Source of the DNA: JAFGPS01 sp964628465
GTDB lineage: Bacteria; Planctomycetota; Phycisphaerae; Sedimentisphaerales; Anaerobacaceae
Length of the DNA stretch: 64,000 bases
Assembly (NCBI GenBank): GCA_964628465.1
Contig: CAZVOA010000009.1
Coordinates: forward strand, 1 to 64,000
Reading direction: 5' to 3'
The translations under genes and the position numbers were made by a program. This document shows positions 36,040 to 44,402 of the stretch, in pieces (position 1 is the stretch's first letter; the number at the start of each line of letters is the position of its first letter). The notes under the pieces are model-generated. The model saw only the letters and a list, made by a program, of their open reading frames with translations. It did not search any database and was not told the DNA's origin.

Positions 36040-36936
36040 TTATTTATTGTCTGAACTATTTTTATATAAACAATCTGCGATAATTTCGATACCTTCCGGC
36101 AGTCTTGGTCCGAGTCTTAAAAGTGTATCAGAATATAATACGTAGATTCTGCCATTTTTTACAGCGGGAAGATTGGGGTACTTGTTCCAGAAAAGTTCTG
36201 CGTTTTTTTGCTGGGATTCCAAATTATCTTTACTCATCGCTGATTGAATTATTACTTCAGCGCCGCATGAAATAATTACTTCGGCTGAAATTGACGGATA
36301 TTGCTGCAGGGTTTTCCCTATCGCGTTTTCGCCGCCAGCGGCTTCTATCAACTCATTCAAAAAAGTATCTCTGCCGGCAACACGTAAAGGTTCTTCCTGG
36401 ATTACCCATAATACCTTTATTTTTTCTGTTCGATTGTATTTTGCTTTAAGTTCATTAATTTTGTTATCAATATCACTGGAAAGTTGTTCCGCTTTTTCCG
36501 GTGTTCCCGTGGCTTTCCCGATTTTATTGATTACTTCTGATAATTCGCTGAACTTCTGCATTGATAAAACAAGCGTATTATAACCAAGATGTTTCATAGT
36601 ATCGGCGACAGCTTTTTGTTCTGCAAACCATTGAGTTATTACCAAGTCCGGTTTGAGCGCGATAATTGATTCAGTGCCGGGTTTCCAGAAAGTTCCGACT
36701 TTTTGTTTTTGAGTTGCTTCAGGAGGATAATCGCTGTCGCTATCAACCGCGATTATTTTGTCACCAAGTCCGAGTGCGAAAAGAATCTCCGTTATATCAG
36801 GAGCGAGCGATACTATTCTTTCCGGTATTTTGAATTGGGTGGAATTTTTTTTTTCTTTGTGTCTATTTGTTCCTAAAATTATCAGAGCAGAACAAGCAAG
36901 AAGAAAAAGCAGTAATGGCAGCCAAAGTTTTTTCAT
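36040..36936 (-). CDS. ABC importer substrate-binding protein (BtuF-like)
   Basis: A 298-residue exported protein with signal MKKLWLPLLLFLLACSALII; LLAC may be a lipobox. The BtuF/FepB-like fold is shown by PERIVSLAPDITEILFALGLGDKIIAVDSDSDYPPEA, GTFWKPGTESIIALKPDLVI and C-terminal WNKYPNLPAVKNGRIYVL. The VSLAPDITEILFALG and DYPPEA blocks favour the BtuF (cobalamin) subgroup, but this is not decisive and no B12 riboswitch precedes the operon. Its ATG shares a base with the mutL stop (TAATG), so import and repair genes are read together. Confidence 0.88.
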   Translation of the reverse strand: MKKLWLPLLLFLLACSALIILGTNRHKEKKNSTQFKIPERIVSLAPDITEILFALGLGDKIIAVDSDSDYPPEATQKQKVGTFWKPGTESIIALKPDLVITQWFAEQKAVADTMKHLGYNTLVLSMQKFSELSEVINKIGKATGTPEKAEQLSSDIDNKINELKAKYNRTEKIKVLWVIQEEPLRVAGRDTFLNELIEAAGGENAIGKTLQQYPSISAEVIISCGAEVIIQSAMSKDNLESQQKNAELFWNKYPNLPAVKNGRIYVLYSDTLLRLGPRLPEGIEIIADCLYKNSSDNK

Positions 36937-38732
36937 TATGTTCTCTTGAATTGTTTTTCCAGATCACTGATTGAAAATTCTATCGTTGTTGGTCTTCCGT
37001 GTGGGCAGCGGCTCGAACAATCAACACGTTCCTTATCGGCAAGAAGCTGTTCTATTTCGCCGGGTGTTAATTTCTGTCCAGCTTTAATTGCGGCTTTACA
37101 CGCGGCCATATCCAGAATTTCCTCAAGCAGTCGGTCGGAGTCTAAATCGGCTTGTTTGTTTTCCAGTATTTCAATCAAATCCTGGATAAAATCAAGAGGC
37201 TCGGCTTTTGCGAGAATAGTCGGAAATGCCTGTATCGCCATTGTTCTCGGCGCGAACGGAACTATTTCGATTCCGAGTTTTCCTATCAGTTCTGAATTTT
37301 TCTCTAATATTTCAATCTGCGACTCAGTGACTTCAAAACTTTCAGGCATTAAGAGTCTCTGCGACTGAAGCTTGCTTTCCCGTACACGTTTACATAATGA
37401 CTCGTACATAATTCGTTCGTGCAAAGCGTGCTGGTCTATGAGTACAAAACCGTTTTCTGTTTCCGCGACGATGAAACTATCGTGTACCTGCATGAATTTT
37501 TGTTCTGGCCGCGATGAAGGCGGGGCGGGCATATTGAATTCTTCAGGCCGCTTGTTATAATTTGTAACTGGTGCGTTGTGTTTGAATGAAAACTGCGGCT
37601 GACTTGTTGAAGCGGGGCGATGCTTCTTGAAAAAATCCGCCATAGCGTCGGCGATTTTCTGACTTTGCCCCGACGCTGGACGTGCAGGGGCATTGTATTC
37701 TCCTGATGACGGCAATTGAGCGGGAGCGTGAAAATCCTCTCCTAAAAGTTTTTCTCTTAACGCTCCGAGTATTTGCGAATGTACGAGATTGGAATTATAG
37801 AAACGTACTTCATTTTTTGTCGGATGCACGTTTACGTCATAGTCTTCGTGCGGCATCTTTATAAACAGAAAAACAACACCGAATCTATTCGGTTCCAGCA
37901 GGCCGCGGTAGGCTTCTTTTATCGCGTGCGAAATAAATTTGTCATGAATGTGGCGGCCGTTGAGAAATATGTATTGAAATTTGTTGCTTGTTCTCGAAAT
38001 TTCTGGCCTGCCCATAAGAGCGTAAATCTCAAGACCTTTTTCATTGCTTTGCGTTTCTATCAAGTCATCTGAAATATTTCCCGATTGCGATGGAAAAAGA
38101 ATTCCAATTCGCCTTCGCAGACCGTCTGTATCGTGCAGGCGATATATTTCCCTGTTATTATGAATGAGGGTCAAATCCAGATTCTGGTTTGCCAGAGCAA
38201 TATGAATGAAATGCTCTGTAATGTGTCCCATTTCAGTATTGGCGGTACGCAGGAATTTTCTTCGAGCGGGCAATTTATAAAAAATATCCCTTACCTGAAT
38301 CGTGGTTCCGTAATCGCCGCTGCACGGACTGATATTTTTCTTGTCGCCGCAATCAATTTCAATGCAATTGGCGGAATTCGAGTCTTTCGTCCTGCTAACC
38401 GCTCGAACTTGTGCAATCGAACCGATACTCGCAAGTGCCTCGCCGCGAAAACCCAGAGTAGAAATCGCGAGCAAGTCCTGACTTGTTTTGATTTTACTGG
38501 TAGCGTGTGGCTCGAACGCCTTGGCGAGGTCATCCGCGTCCATACCGCAGCCGTTATCAGTGATGGAAATCAGCTTTCGTCCGCCGTCTTCAATATTTAC
38601 GACAATTTTAGTGGCGCCGGAATCGATGCTGTTTTCCATTAATTCTTTAACCACACTGGCGGGTCGTTCAATAACCTCGCCTGCGGCTATCATATTTATC
38701 ATATTCTGATCAAGTAACTGTATCTGTCCCAT
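36936..38732 (-). CDS. mutL: DNA mismatch repair protein MutL (endonuclease type)
   Basis: A 598-residue MutL from the ATG at 38732, chosen because GAGGAAA lies upstream and the conserved start MGQIQLLDQNMINMIAAGEV begins there. GHKL ATPase motifs are seen: ENSIDSGA, ITDNGCGM, TLGFRGEALASI and GTTIQVRDIFYKLPARRKF. The C-terminal endonuclease motif DQHALHERIMYE (DQHAx2Ex4E) and CPHGRP are present, so this is the nicking form found in bacteria without MutH. A proline-rich linker separates the two halves (about 350-410). It is first in a transcript with the ABC importer. Confidence 0.95.
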   Translation of the reverse strand: MGQIQLLDQNMINMIAAGEVIERPASVVKELMENSIDSGATKIVVNIEDGGRKLISITDNGCGMDADDLAKAFEPHATSKIKTSQDLLAISTLGFRGEALASIGSIAQVRAVSRTKDSNSANCIEIDCGDKKNISPCSGDYGTTIQVRDIFYKLPARRKFLRTANTEMGHITEHFIHIALANQNLDLTLIHNNREIYRLHDTDGLRRRIGILFPSQSGNISDDLIETQSNEKGLEIYALMGRPEISRTSNKFQYIFLNGRHIHDKFISHAIKEAYRGLLEPNRFGVVFLFIKMPHEDYDVNVHPTKNEVRFYNSNLVHSQILGALREKLLGEDFHAPAQLPSSGEYNAPARPASGQSQKIADAMADFFKKHRPASTSQPQFSFKHNAPVTNYNKRPEEFNMPAPPSSRPEQKFMQVHDSFIVAETENGFVLIDQHALHERIMYESLCKRVRESKLQSQRLLMPESFEVTESQIEILEKNSELIGKLGIEIVPFAPRTMAIQAFPTILAKAEPLDFIQDLIEILENKQADLDSDRLLEEILDMAACKAAIKAGQKLTPGEIEQLLADKERVDCSSRCPHGRPTTIEFSISDLEKQFKRT

Positions 38733-38806
38733 AGTTTCCTCATTGTACATGTTTTTGTCAGAAATTCCAGAGGCAAGTTTATAAAGCTTTATTAACGGAA
38801 TAGTTA

Positions 38807-38835
38807 TTGATAAAACTCTGTTATTCATGTAGAAT
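38807..38835 (+). promoter_or_regulatory. promoter of the porin gene
   Basis: TTGATA (38807-38812), a 17-base spacer and TAGAAT (38830-38835) lie 42 bases before the porin ATG, in the short gap between divergent mutL and porin genes. Confidence 0.5.
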
Positions 38836-38876
38836 CTTAAACTGGTTATATGATAATTTGTTAAAAGGAGTTATTT

Positions 38877-40178
38877 ATGAAGAGAAGAATGTATTTGGCG
38901 GTAATAGTATTATCTGTTTCAATAGCCGGATTTGCACAGGGTTCAGGGATGGGTGATATGGCTTTGGAAAACACCTTATTACGACAGAGGCTTGACCAGC
39001 TTGATAGAGAAATACAGGCATTAAGAGATAATTCTCCATTACGAGGCACAGAAACACAGGAACGCAAATCTCTATGGTCGAATCTTGATGTTCAGTTTTA
39101 TGGTTTTTTGAAACTGGATGCCGCTTATGATTCTTCCAGAACGAGTAATGGAAATTTCGCTCAATGGGTAGATTCGGAATATTATAATAATAAAGATGAG
39201 CAGTTCAATATGACCGCTAATGAAACCAGGCTTGGATTTAATATAACCGGTCCAAAAAATAATGGATTGATTACCAGTGGTAAAGTGGAGTTCGATTTCT
39301 ACGGTACTGGTGCAGGTGAAAATAAAGCGGGTATTATGATGCGTCATGCTTTTATCAAACTTGATTGGCCGGATGAAAAGTTCAGTATTATCGCAGGACA
39401 AACCTCAGATGTAATTAGTCCGCTTTTCCCGTCAACATTAAATTATTCTGTTGGCTGGTGGGTTGGTAATATTGGTTACAGACGTCCTCAGATTAGACTT
39501 ACTAAAGAATATAATCTGGATAAAAATGTTGATTTAAAACTTGAAGGCGCTATTTCCAGAACTATTGGAAGATATAACGATGATTCAGCGATTACCTGGG
39601 ATACTGATTCAGGTGAAGATGCTGGATTTCCAACTCTACAGGGTAGAATCGGCATAACAATGCCAATTTACGAAGATAAACTCACAACTATTGGTTTGTC
39701 AGGTCACAAAGGTACTGAAGAATATGATATCCTTCAAAATGGAACGAATACCAGATTTAAATCATGGTCTCTTAACCTGGATGTTGTGCAGCCAGTATGT
39801 GAAAAGCTTTCAGTTAAAGGTGAATTATTTACAGGCAAAAATCTTGATTCATATCTCGGCGGAATTGGTCAGGGCGTAACTTTATCAGGTGCGAATATGT
39901 ATGATGAAGTAAGAAGTTCAGGCGGATGGATTGCTGCTTCAATCGGGCCATGGAGCGATGTAGCATATAATGTTGGTTTATCGATGGAAGATGTGGATCG
40001 CGGCACTGTAAATACAGGTGGAAAACTCCTGAATCGTACAGTATTCGGCAATATGGTTTATTCTCTGAACAAACAAACGGATGTTGGACTTGAGCTTTCT
40101 CACTGGCGTACAGAATATAAGGGTTCCGGAGACGCGGATAGCATTAGATTACAGGCAGCTTTGAAATACAAATTCTAA
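38877..40178 (+). CDS. DcaP-like outer-membrane porin
   Basis: A 433-residue outer-membrane protein. The signal peptide ends near residue 21 (AGFAQG). A short coiled coil follows (about 30-55, LENTLLRQRLDQLDREIQALRD), then a beta-barrel of alternating strands starting VQFYGFLKLDAAYDSS and including TRLGFNITGP, GKVEFDFYG and FSIIAGQTSDVISPLFPSTLN, ending in the C-terminal aromatic YKF used for BAM insertion. This layout fits DcaP-type trimeric porins for small acids. Location just before acs and an OFA transporter suggests a role in acid uptake. Strong AAAGGAG site. Confidence 0.85.
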   Translation: MKRRMYLAVIVLSVSIAGFAQGSGMGDMALENTLLRQRLDQLDREIQALRDNSPLRGTETQERKSLWSNLDVQFYGFLKLDAAYDSSRTSNGNFAQWVDSEYYNNKDEQFNMTANETRLGFNITGPKNNGLITSGKVEFDFYGTGAGENKAGIMMRHAFIKLDWPDEKFSIIAGQTSDVISPLFPSTLNYSVGWWVGNIGYRRPQIRLTKEYNLDKNVDLKLEGAISRTIGRYNDDSAITWDTDSGEDAGFPTLQGRIGITMPIYEDKLTTIGLSGHKGTEEYDILQNGTNTRFKSWSLNLDVVQPVCEKLSVKGELFTGKNLDSYLGGIGQGVTLSGANMYDEVRSSGGWIAASIGPWSDVAYNVGLSMEDVDRGTVNTGGKLLNRTVFGNMVYSLNKQTDVGLELSHWRTEYKGSGDADSIRLQAALKYKF

Positions 40179-40195
40179 GTATTTCTTTTTTAAGG

Positions 40196-40224
40196 TTGAC
40201 AATTAAAGAATAGTTTAATATAAA
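40196..40224 (+). promoter_or_regulatory. sigma-70-type promoter of acs
   Basis: TTGACA (40196-40201), an exact 17-base spacer and TATAAA (40219-40224) lie about 145 bases before the acs start codon, just after the porin gene. This gives acs its own promoter. Confidence 0.65.
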
Positions 40225-40371
40225 GTTTTGTTTATCGTTTTTTATGGTACGGAGCTTGTCTCTATTACATTATTCACTAAATAGGATTACAGAATTTTGG
40301 AGTTATACAAACGAATGTTATAAAAAGAAGAAGTTAGTACAATTATTTTTATCTCTACAAAGGAGAACATC

Positions 40372-42351
40372 ATGGAACAAAAAAAAGGTATAGATTCTCT
40401 TATGAATGAGAATCGCACGTTTCCGCCGCCGCAAAACATAAAGGCAAACGCTTATGTAAACAGCATGGAGCAATATCAGGAAATGTGGGATGCATCAATC
40501 AACGACCCGGATAAATTCTGGCTTGAACAGGCAAAGTCTTTGACTTGGTTCAAAAAGCCTACAAAAGCTTTGGAATATACCTGGGACACAAAAGCTCGTA
40601 AAATCGAGCACAAATGGTTTGAAGATGGCGTATTGAATGTATCATACAACTGTCTCGACCGTCATCTCGGAACACCAATTGCGAAGAAAACCGCTATTAT
40701 CTGGCAGGGTGATTCCGATGAACATGTCCAGAAATTCACTTACGAAGAACTTCACAAAGAAGTATGTAAATTCGCAAATGTACTCAAATCCAAAGGTATT
40801 CAAAAGGGAGATAGAGTAGCGATTTACATGGGCATGGTTCCCGAATTAGCTGTTGTTATGCTTGCCTGTACACGCATTGGCGCAATTCACTCGATTATTT
40901 TCGGCGGATTCAGCGCGGATGCAATCTCCGGTCGAGTGAATGACTCAGACTGCAAGATGCTCATTACAGTTAACACTTCACGCAGAGGCAAAAAGGCTAT
41001 TCCGTTAAAAGGTATCGCCGATGAAGCTATGAAATCCTGCCCGACAATTAAAAGCTGCATCGTAGTTAAGGTAACAGATGATGCGTGTCATATGGAACCG
41101 GGACGCGATTTCTGGTACACCGATGAAATGGCAAAAGCCAACGAAAAATGCGAAGCTGTTCCAATGGAAGCAGAAGCTCCATTGTTTATTCTTTATACAT
41201 CAGGTTCGACAGGAAAACCCAAAGGTGTAGTTCACACAACCGGTGGCTACCTGATGCACGCAACTATTACACACAAACTCGTATTCAATATTCATGATGA
41301 TGATATTTACTGGTGCACCGCCGACATCGGCTGGGTAACCGGACATAGCTATATCGTTTACGGTCCGCTCGCAAACGGCGCTACATCACTTATGTTTGAA
41401 GGCGTTCCTACCTACCCGGATGCAGGTCGTTTCTGGCAGGTTTGCGATAAATTTGGCGTAACTGTATTCTACACCGCCCCGACAGCAATCAGGTCGCTTA
41501 TGCGTCTTGGTGATGAGTGGCCGGCCAAATATAAACTCGATACATTAAGAATTCTTGGTTCAGTCGGCGAGCCGATTAATCCTGAAGCCTGGATGTGGTA
41601 CTATGAAAAAGTCGGCCGAAGCAAATGCCCGATTGTTGATACATGGTGGCAGACAGAAACCGGCGGATTTATGATTACCCCTTTGCCGGGTGCGATGACA
41701 TTGAAGCCGGGCAGTGCGAGCAGGCCTTTCTTCGGTGTCGATACTGTGGTTCTTCGAGATGACAGAAGCCAGTGTTCCCCGAATGAAGGCGGCAAACTCT
41801 GCATTAGAAAACCCTGGCCGGGAATGATGCGTACCATGTGGGGCGATCATGACCGCTTCATCGATACATATTTTACGATGTATGATGATATTTATTTTGC
41901 CGGTGACGGATGCAGAATTGATAACGATGGCGATTACTGGCTGATGGGCAGAATTGACGACGTTGTTAATGTATCCGGCCATAGAATCGGAACAGCGGAA
42001 GTGGAAAGCGCACTGGTAAGCCATGAGAAAGTTGCCGAAGCAGCAGTTACACCAATACCTCACGAAATTAAAGGTCAGGGTCTGTATGCGTTCGTAACTC
42101 TCGTTGGTGGAGTTGCCGAAAGCGAAGAACTTAAAAAGGAACTTATCATGCATGTACGTAAGGAGATAGGCGCGATTGCCGCTCCTGAAGCAATTCAATT
42201 TGCACCAGCCTTACCCAAGACTCGTTCAGGCAAAATTATGCGCAGAATTCTGCGTAAGATTGCCGAAAAGAGTACGGATAATCTTGGAGATATCACAACT
42301 CTTGCTGATCCTCATGTAGTCGAGGATCTCATCAAAGGCCGGGGTCTATAA
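40372..42351 (+). CDS. acs: acetyl-CoA synthetase (AMP-forming)
   Basis: A 659-residue adenylate-forming enzyme that activates acetate to acetyl-CoA via acetyl-AMP. Core motifs are YTSGSTGKPKGVVHTTGGYL, CTADIGWVTGHSYIVYGPL, TWWQTETGG, SGHRIGTAEVE and C-terminal SGKIMRRILRKI, whose lysine is the usual acetylation site. Length and motif order match bacterial Acs. A strong AAAGGAGA site and a near-consensus promoter precede it, and an OFA-family transporter gene follows after a short hairpin. The porin, acs and transporter genes suggest a substrate-uptake-and-activation set for acetate or a close analogue. Confidence 0.95.
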   Translation: MEQKKGIDSLMNENRTFPPPQNIKANAYVNSMEQYQEMWDASINDPDKFWLEQAKSLTWFKKPTKALEYTWDTKARKIEHKWFEDGVLNVSYNCLDRHLGTPIAKKTAIIWQGDSDEHVQKFTYEELHKEVCKFANVLKSKGIQKGDRVAIYMGMVPELAVVMLACTRIGAIHSIIFGGFSADAISGRVNDSDCKMLITVNTSRRGKKAIPLKGIADEAMKSCPTIKSCIVVKVTDDACHMEPGRDFWYTDEMAKANEKCEAVPMEAEAPLFILYTSGSTGKPKGVVHTTGGYLMHATITHKLVFNIHDDDIYWCTADIGWVTGHSYIVYGPLANGATSLMFEGVPTYPDAGRFWQVCDKFGVTVFYTAPTAIRSLMRLGDEWPAKYKLDTLRILGSVGEPINPEAWMWYYEKVGRSKCPIVDTWWQTETGGFMITPLPGAMTLKPGSASRPFFGVDTVVLRDDRSQCSPNEGGKLCIRKPWPGMMRTMWGDHDRFIDTYFTMYDDIYFAGDGCRIDNDGDYWLMGRIDDVVNVSGHRIGTAEVESALVSHEKVAEAAVTPIPHEIKGQGLYAFVTLVGGVAESEELKKELIMHVRKEIGAIAAPEAIQFAPALPKTRSGKIMRRILRKIAEKSTDNLGDITTLADPHVVEDLIKGRGL

Positions 42352-42374
42352 TTAATTTAATCTGAAAGAATTAG

Positions 42375-42400
42375 CCGGATGTGTATAATTACACATCCGG
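42375..42400 (+). terminator. intercistronic hairpin between acs and transporter
   Basis: An 11-bp perfect stem (CCGGATGTGTA with TACACATCCGG) with a four-base loop TAAT lies in the 77-base gap. It lacks a strong T-run, so it may act as a partial terminator or as a 3' end stabiliser that lowers transporter expression relative to acs. Confidence 0.5.
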
Positions 42401-42428
42401 TCTATATTTAAATGAAAGGTCAATAATT

Positions 42429-43694
42429 ATGGATATGGAAATAGCAAATAAATTATCTAAAAATGAGAATCACGGCTGGCGAGTTACTTTTGCGGGTATG
42501 GGTATTAATCTCGCTCTTGGTATCCTTTATTCATGGAGTGTTATAAGCAAACGTATTCCCGAAGATTGGGGATGGAATGAAGATGATAAGTCCTTGCCTT
42601 ACATGGTTGCCTGCCTGGTGTTCTCTATAATTATGGTTCTTGCAGGCAGGATGCAGGATAAGATGGGACCGCGATTGGTAGCGACAATTGGCGGCATTCT
42701 GGTCGGTCTTGGATTTGTTTTAGCAAGTATGACTTCAACTGTATTGGTTTTTGTTATCGGCTTTGGTGTCCTTGCCGGAGCTGGTATCGGATTCGGTTAT
42801 GCCTCCGCTACGCCGCCAGCGGTTAAGTGGTTTCCGTCTTCAAAAACAGGTCTTATTGCCGGAATAGTTGTTTCAGGTTTCGGACTGGCTTCTGTTTATA
42901 CCGCACCGTTGACTACTGCGCTAATTGGCAGTCTTGGTTTCAGAATATCAATAATGATTTTAGGTATCGGATTTTTAATTGTTGTTGTTTCTCTTGCGCA
43001 ATTATTAAAGATACCACCAAAAGACTATGTGCCGGCTGGATCTCAAGCGGTAAAGAAGTTAAATGTTGGTGACAAGAAAGCGGAATTTCTCCCGAAAGAA
43101 ATGCTTGCTACCTGGCAATTCTATCTAATATGGTTTATGTATGCCTGCGGATCTGGTGCTGGTCTTATGATTATTGGTAAACTTGATGCCATAGCTCAAA
43201 GTCAGGTTGGTATTAATCTTGGTTTTGTATTGGTTGCGGTAATGGCAATAGGCAACGGCGGCGGACGTATTGTAGCCGGAATGTTGAGTGATAAAATAGG
43301 CCGCAAAGCTACTCTGCTTTTGTGTTTTGTCTGTCAGGCTGTACTGATATTTATGCTTTCGAGAGCTTCTCATGATAATGTTCTCGGTTCTATTCCGGTC
43401 ATGGCGATAATGTCTGCATTAATCGGAGCGAACTATGGAGCAAACCTCTCACTTTTCCCATCGATTACGAAAGATTTTTACGGTTTGAAGAACTTCGGAA
43501 TGAATTATGGATTAGTTTTCACTTCATGGGGAGTGGGCGGCTTTATGCTCGCAAAGCTTGCTGGTTCAATGTATGTAAAATACGATAGTTTTAATGTAGC
43601 CTATTACGGCGCTGTGGTTCTGTTAATAATCGCGGCGATTGCTACTTTGCTTGTTAAATCTCCGAATCAAAAAATTGAATCAGGTAACGCTTAA
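42429..43694 (+). CDS. OFA-family MFS transporter
   Basis: A 421-residue, 12-helix major facilitator of the oxalate:formate antiporter family. The N-terminus GWRVTFAGMGINLALGILYSWSVISKRIPEDWGW and the segment FPSSKTGLIAGIVVSGFGLASVY, plus GRIVAGMLSDKIGRKATLL in the second half, are family typical. I place the start at 42429 because AAAGG lies upstream and the conserved part begins soon after. OFA members carry oxalate, formate, pyruvate or other small monocarboxylates; being next to acs favours acetate or a similar acid. A clear terminator follows. Confidence 0.9.
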   Translation: MDMEIANKLSKNENHGWRVTFAGMGINLALGILYSWSVISKRIPEDWGWNEDDKSLPYMVACLVFSIIMVLAGRMQDKMGPRLVATIGGILVGLGFVLASMTSTVLVFVIGFGVLAGAGIGFGYASATPPAVKWFPSSKTGLIAGIVVSGFGLASVYTAPLTTALIGSLGFRISIMILGIGFLIVVVSLAQLLKIPPKDYVPAGSQAVKKLNVGDKKAEFLPKEMLATWQFYLIWFMYACGSGAGLMIIGKLDAIAQSQVGINLGFVLVAVMAIGNGGGRIVAGMLSDKIGRKATLLLCFVCQAVLIFMLSRASHDNVLGSIPVMAIMSALIGANYGANLSLFPSITKDFYGLKNFGMNYGLVFTSWGVGGFMLAKLAGSMYVKYDSFNVAYYGAVVLLIIAAIATLLVKSPNQKIESGNA

Positions 43695-44014
43695 TTTTTA
43701 TAATACTTTTTAATTAGTAGAAGGCATGAGTTTTCCATTTCACGCTTTCTATTAAAATCGAAAATAGTCTAAAGGACGCTTATTAACAAAGCGTCCTTTT
43801 TTAATTGCTTTTGTAATAATATTATAGGAACATCGGATTATTAAGTTAAAGGGAACAAATATTATTTTTTCGAAGTCTATGCCGCAAAAATCTCCTAAAT
43901 ACAATAATTCCTGATTAAATTTATCATACAACATTATTTAGCTCATAAAGTACCACTCCTTTTCAGACGATTTGTCTTCAATAAAGAAAATGAATGTCAG
44001 GTAATTTTTGAGGT
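43695..44014. other. intergenic region
   Basis: These 320 bases contain the terminator at 43771-43802 and AT-rich sequence up to the PilZ gene. Two antisense open frames (43752-43934 and 43938-44150) have no ribosome sites and no protein-like composition. Confidence 0.5.
43771..43802 (+). terminator. rho-independent terminator
   Basis: An 11-bp stem (AAAGGACGCTT with AAGCGTCCTTT), seven-base loop and T-run directly after, 77 bases past the transporter stop codon. Confidence 0.85.
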
Positions 44015-44386
44015 ATGAATATGGATAATTATGATGAACGAAGGACTGAACAGAGATTACGTTATTACTGGCCGATATGGTTTGCGGAAAATCCCGACCA
44101 ATCACTAACGCAGGGACAAATGGTCGATGTCTCCAGCAGGGGCGCATCATTCAATTGCTACGCGGATCAGGAATGTCCGCATCTTGGCCAGGACATTACA
44201 GCTCGTTTCAGCGTTCCCAAGTACGGCTGCGATGATTCCTTCGATATTGCCGACTTCACAAGAACTGGTCACGTTTGCAGAATTGAGTGCGTTAATCCGT
44301 TTATGCGAAGAATCGCTATACAATTCGGAAGCCCTTTGCCATTCAAACCGGGCGAACAAATCGAAGCTCAGGTTGCAACATACTAA
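44015..44386 (+). CDS. PilZ domain protein
   Basis: A 123-residue single PilZ domain with the c-di-GMP-binding pair RRTEQRLRY (RxxxR, residues 9-17 region) and DVSSRGASF (D/NxSxxG). The remaining beta-barrel (DITARFSVPKYG...GHVCRIECVNPFMRRIAIQF) fits. It probably reports c-di-GMP levels to a partner, for example in adhesion or polysaccharide export; no partner is adjacent. GAGG lies before the ATG. It converges on the C25 peptidase gene with a 16-base gap. Confidence 0.88.
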   Translation: MNMDNYDERRTEQRLRYYWPIWFAENPDQSLTQGQMVDVSSRGASFNCYADQECPHLGQDITARFSVPKYGCDDSFDIADFTRTGHVCRIECVNPFMRRIAIQFGSPLPFKPGEQIEAQVATY

Positions 44387-44402
44387 AAACATAAAGAAAT
44401 TA

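Noticed and set aside
34212..36936. Cobalamin riboswitch upstream of the BtuFCD-like genes
   Set aside because: The binding-protein gene starts on the mutL stop codon, leaving no leader, and no B12-box-like sequence was seen upstream of mutL.
43752..44150. Two minus-strand open frames of 60 and 70 codons
   Set aside because: One overlaps the transporter terminator, the other overlaps the start of the PilZ gene; neither has a ribosome site or protein-like composition.
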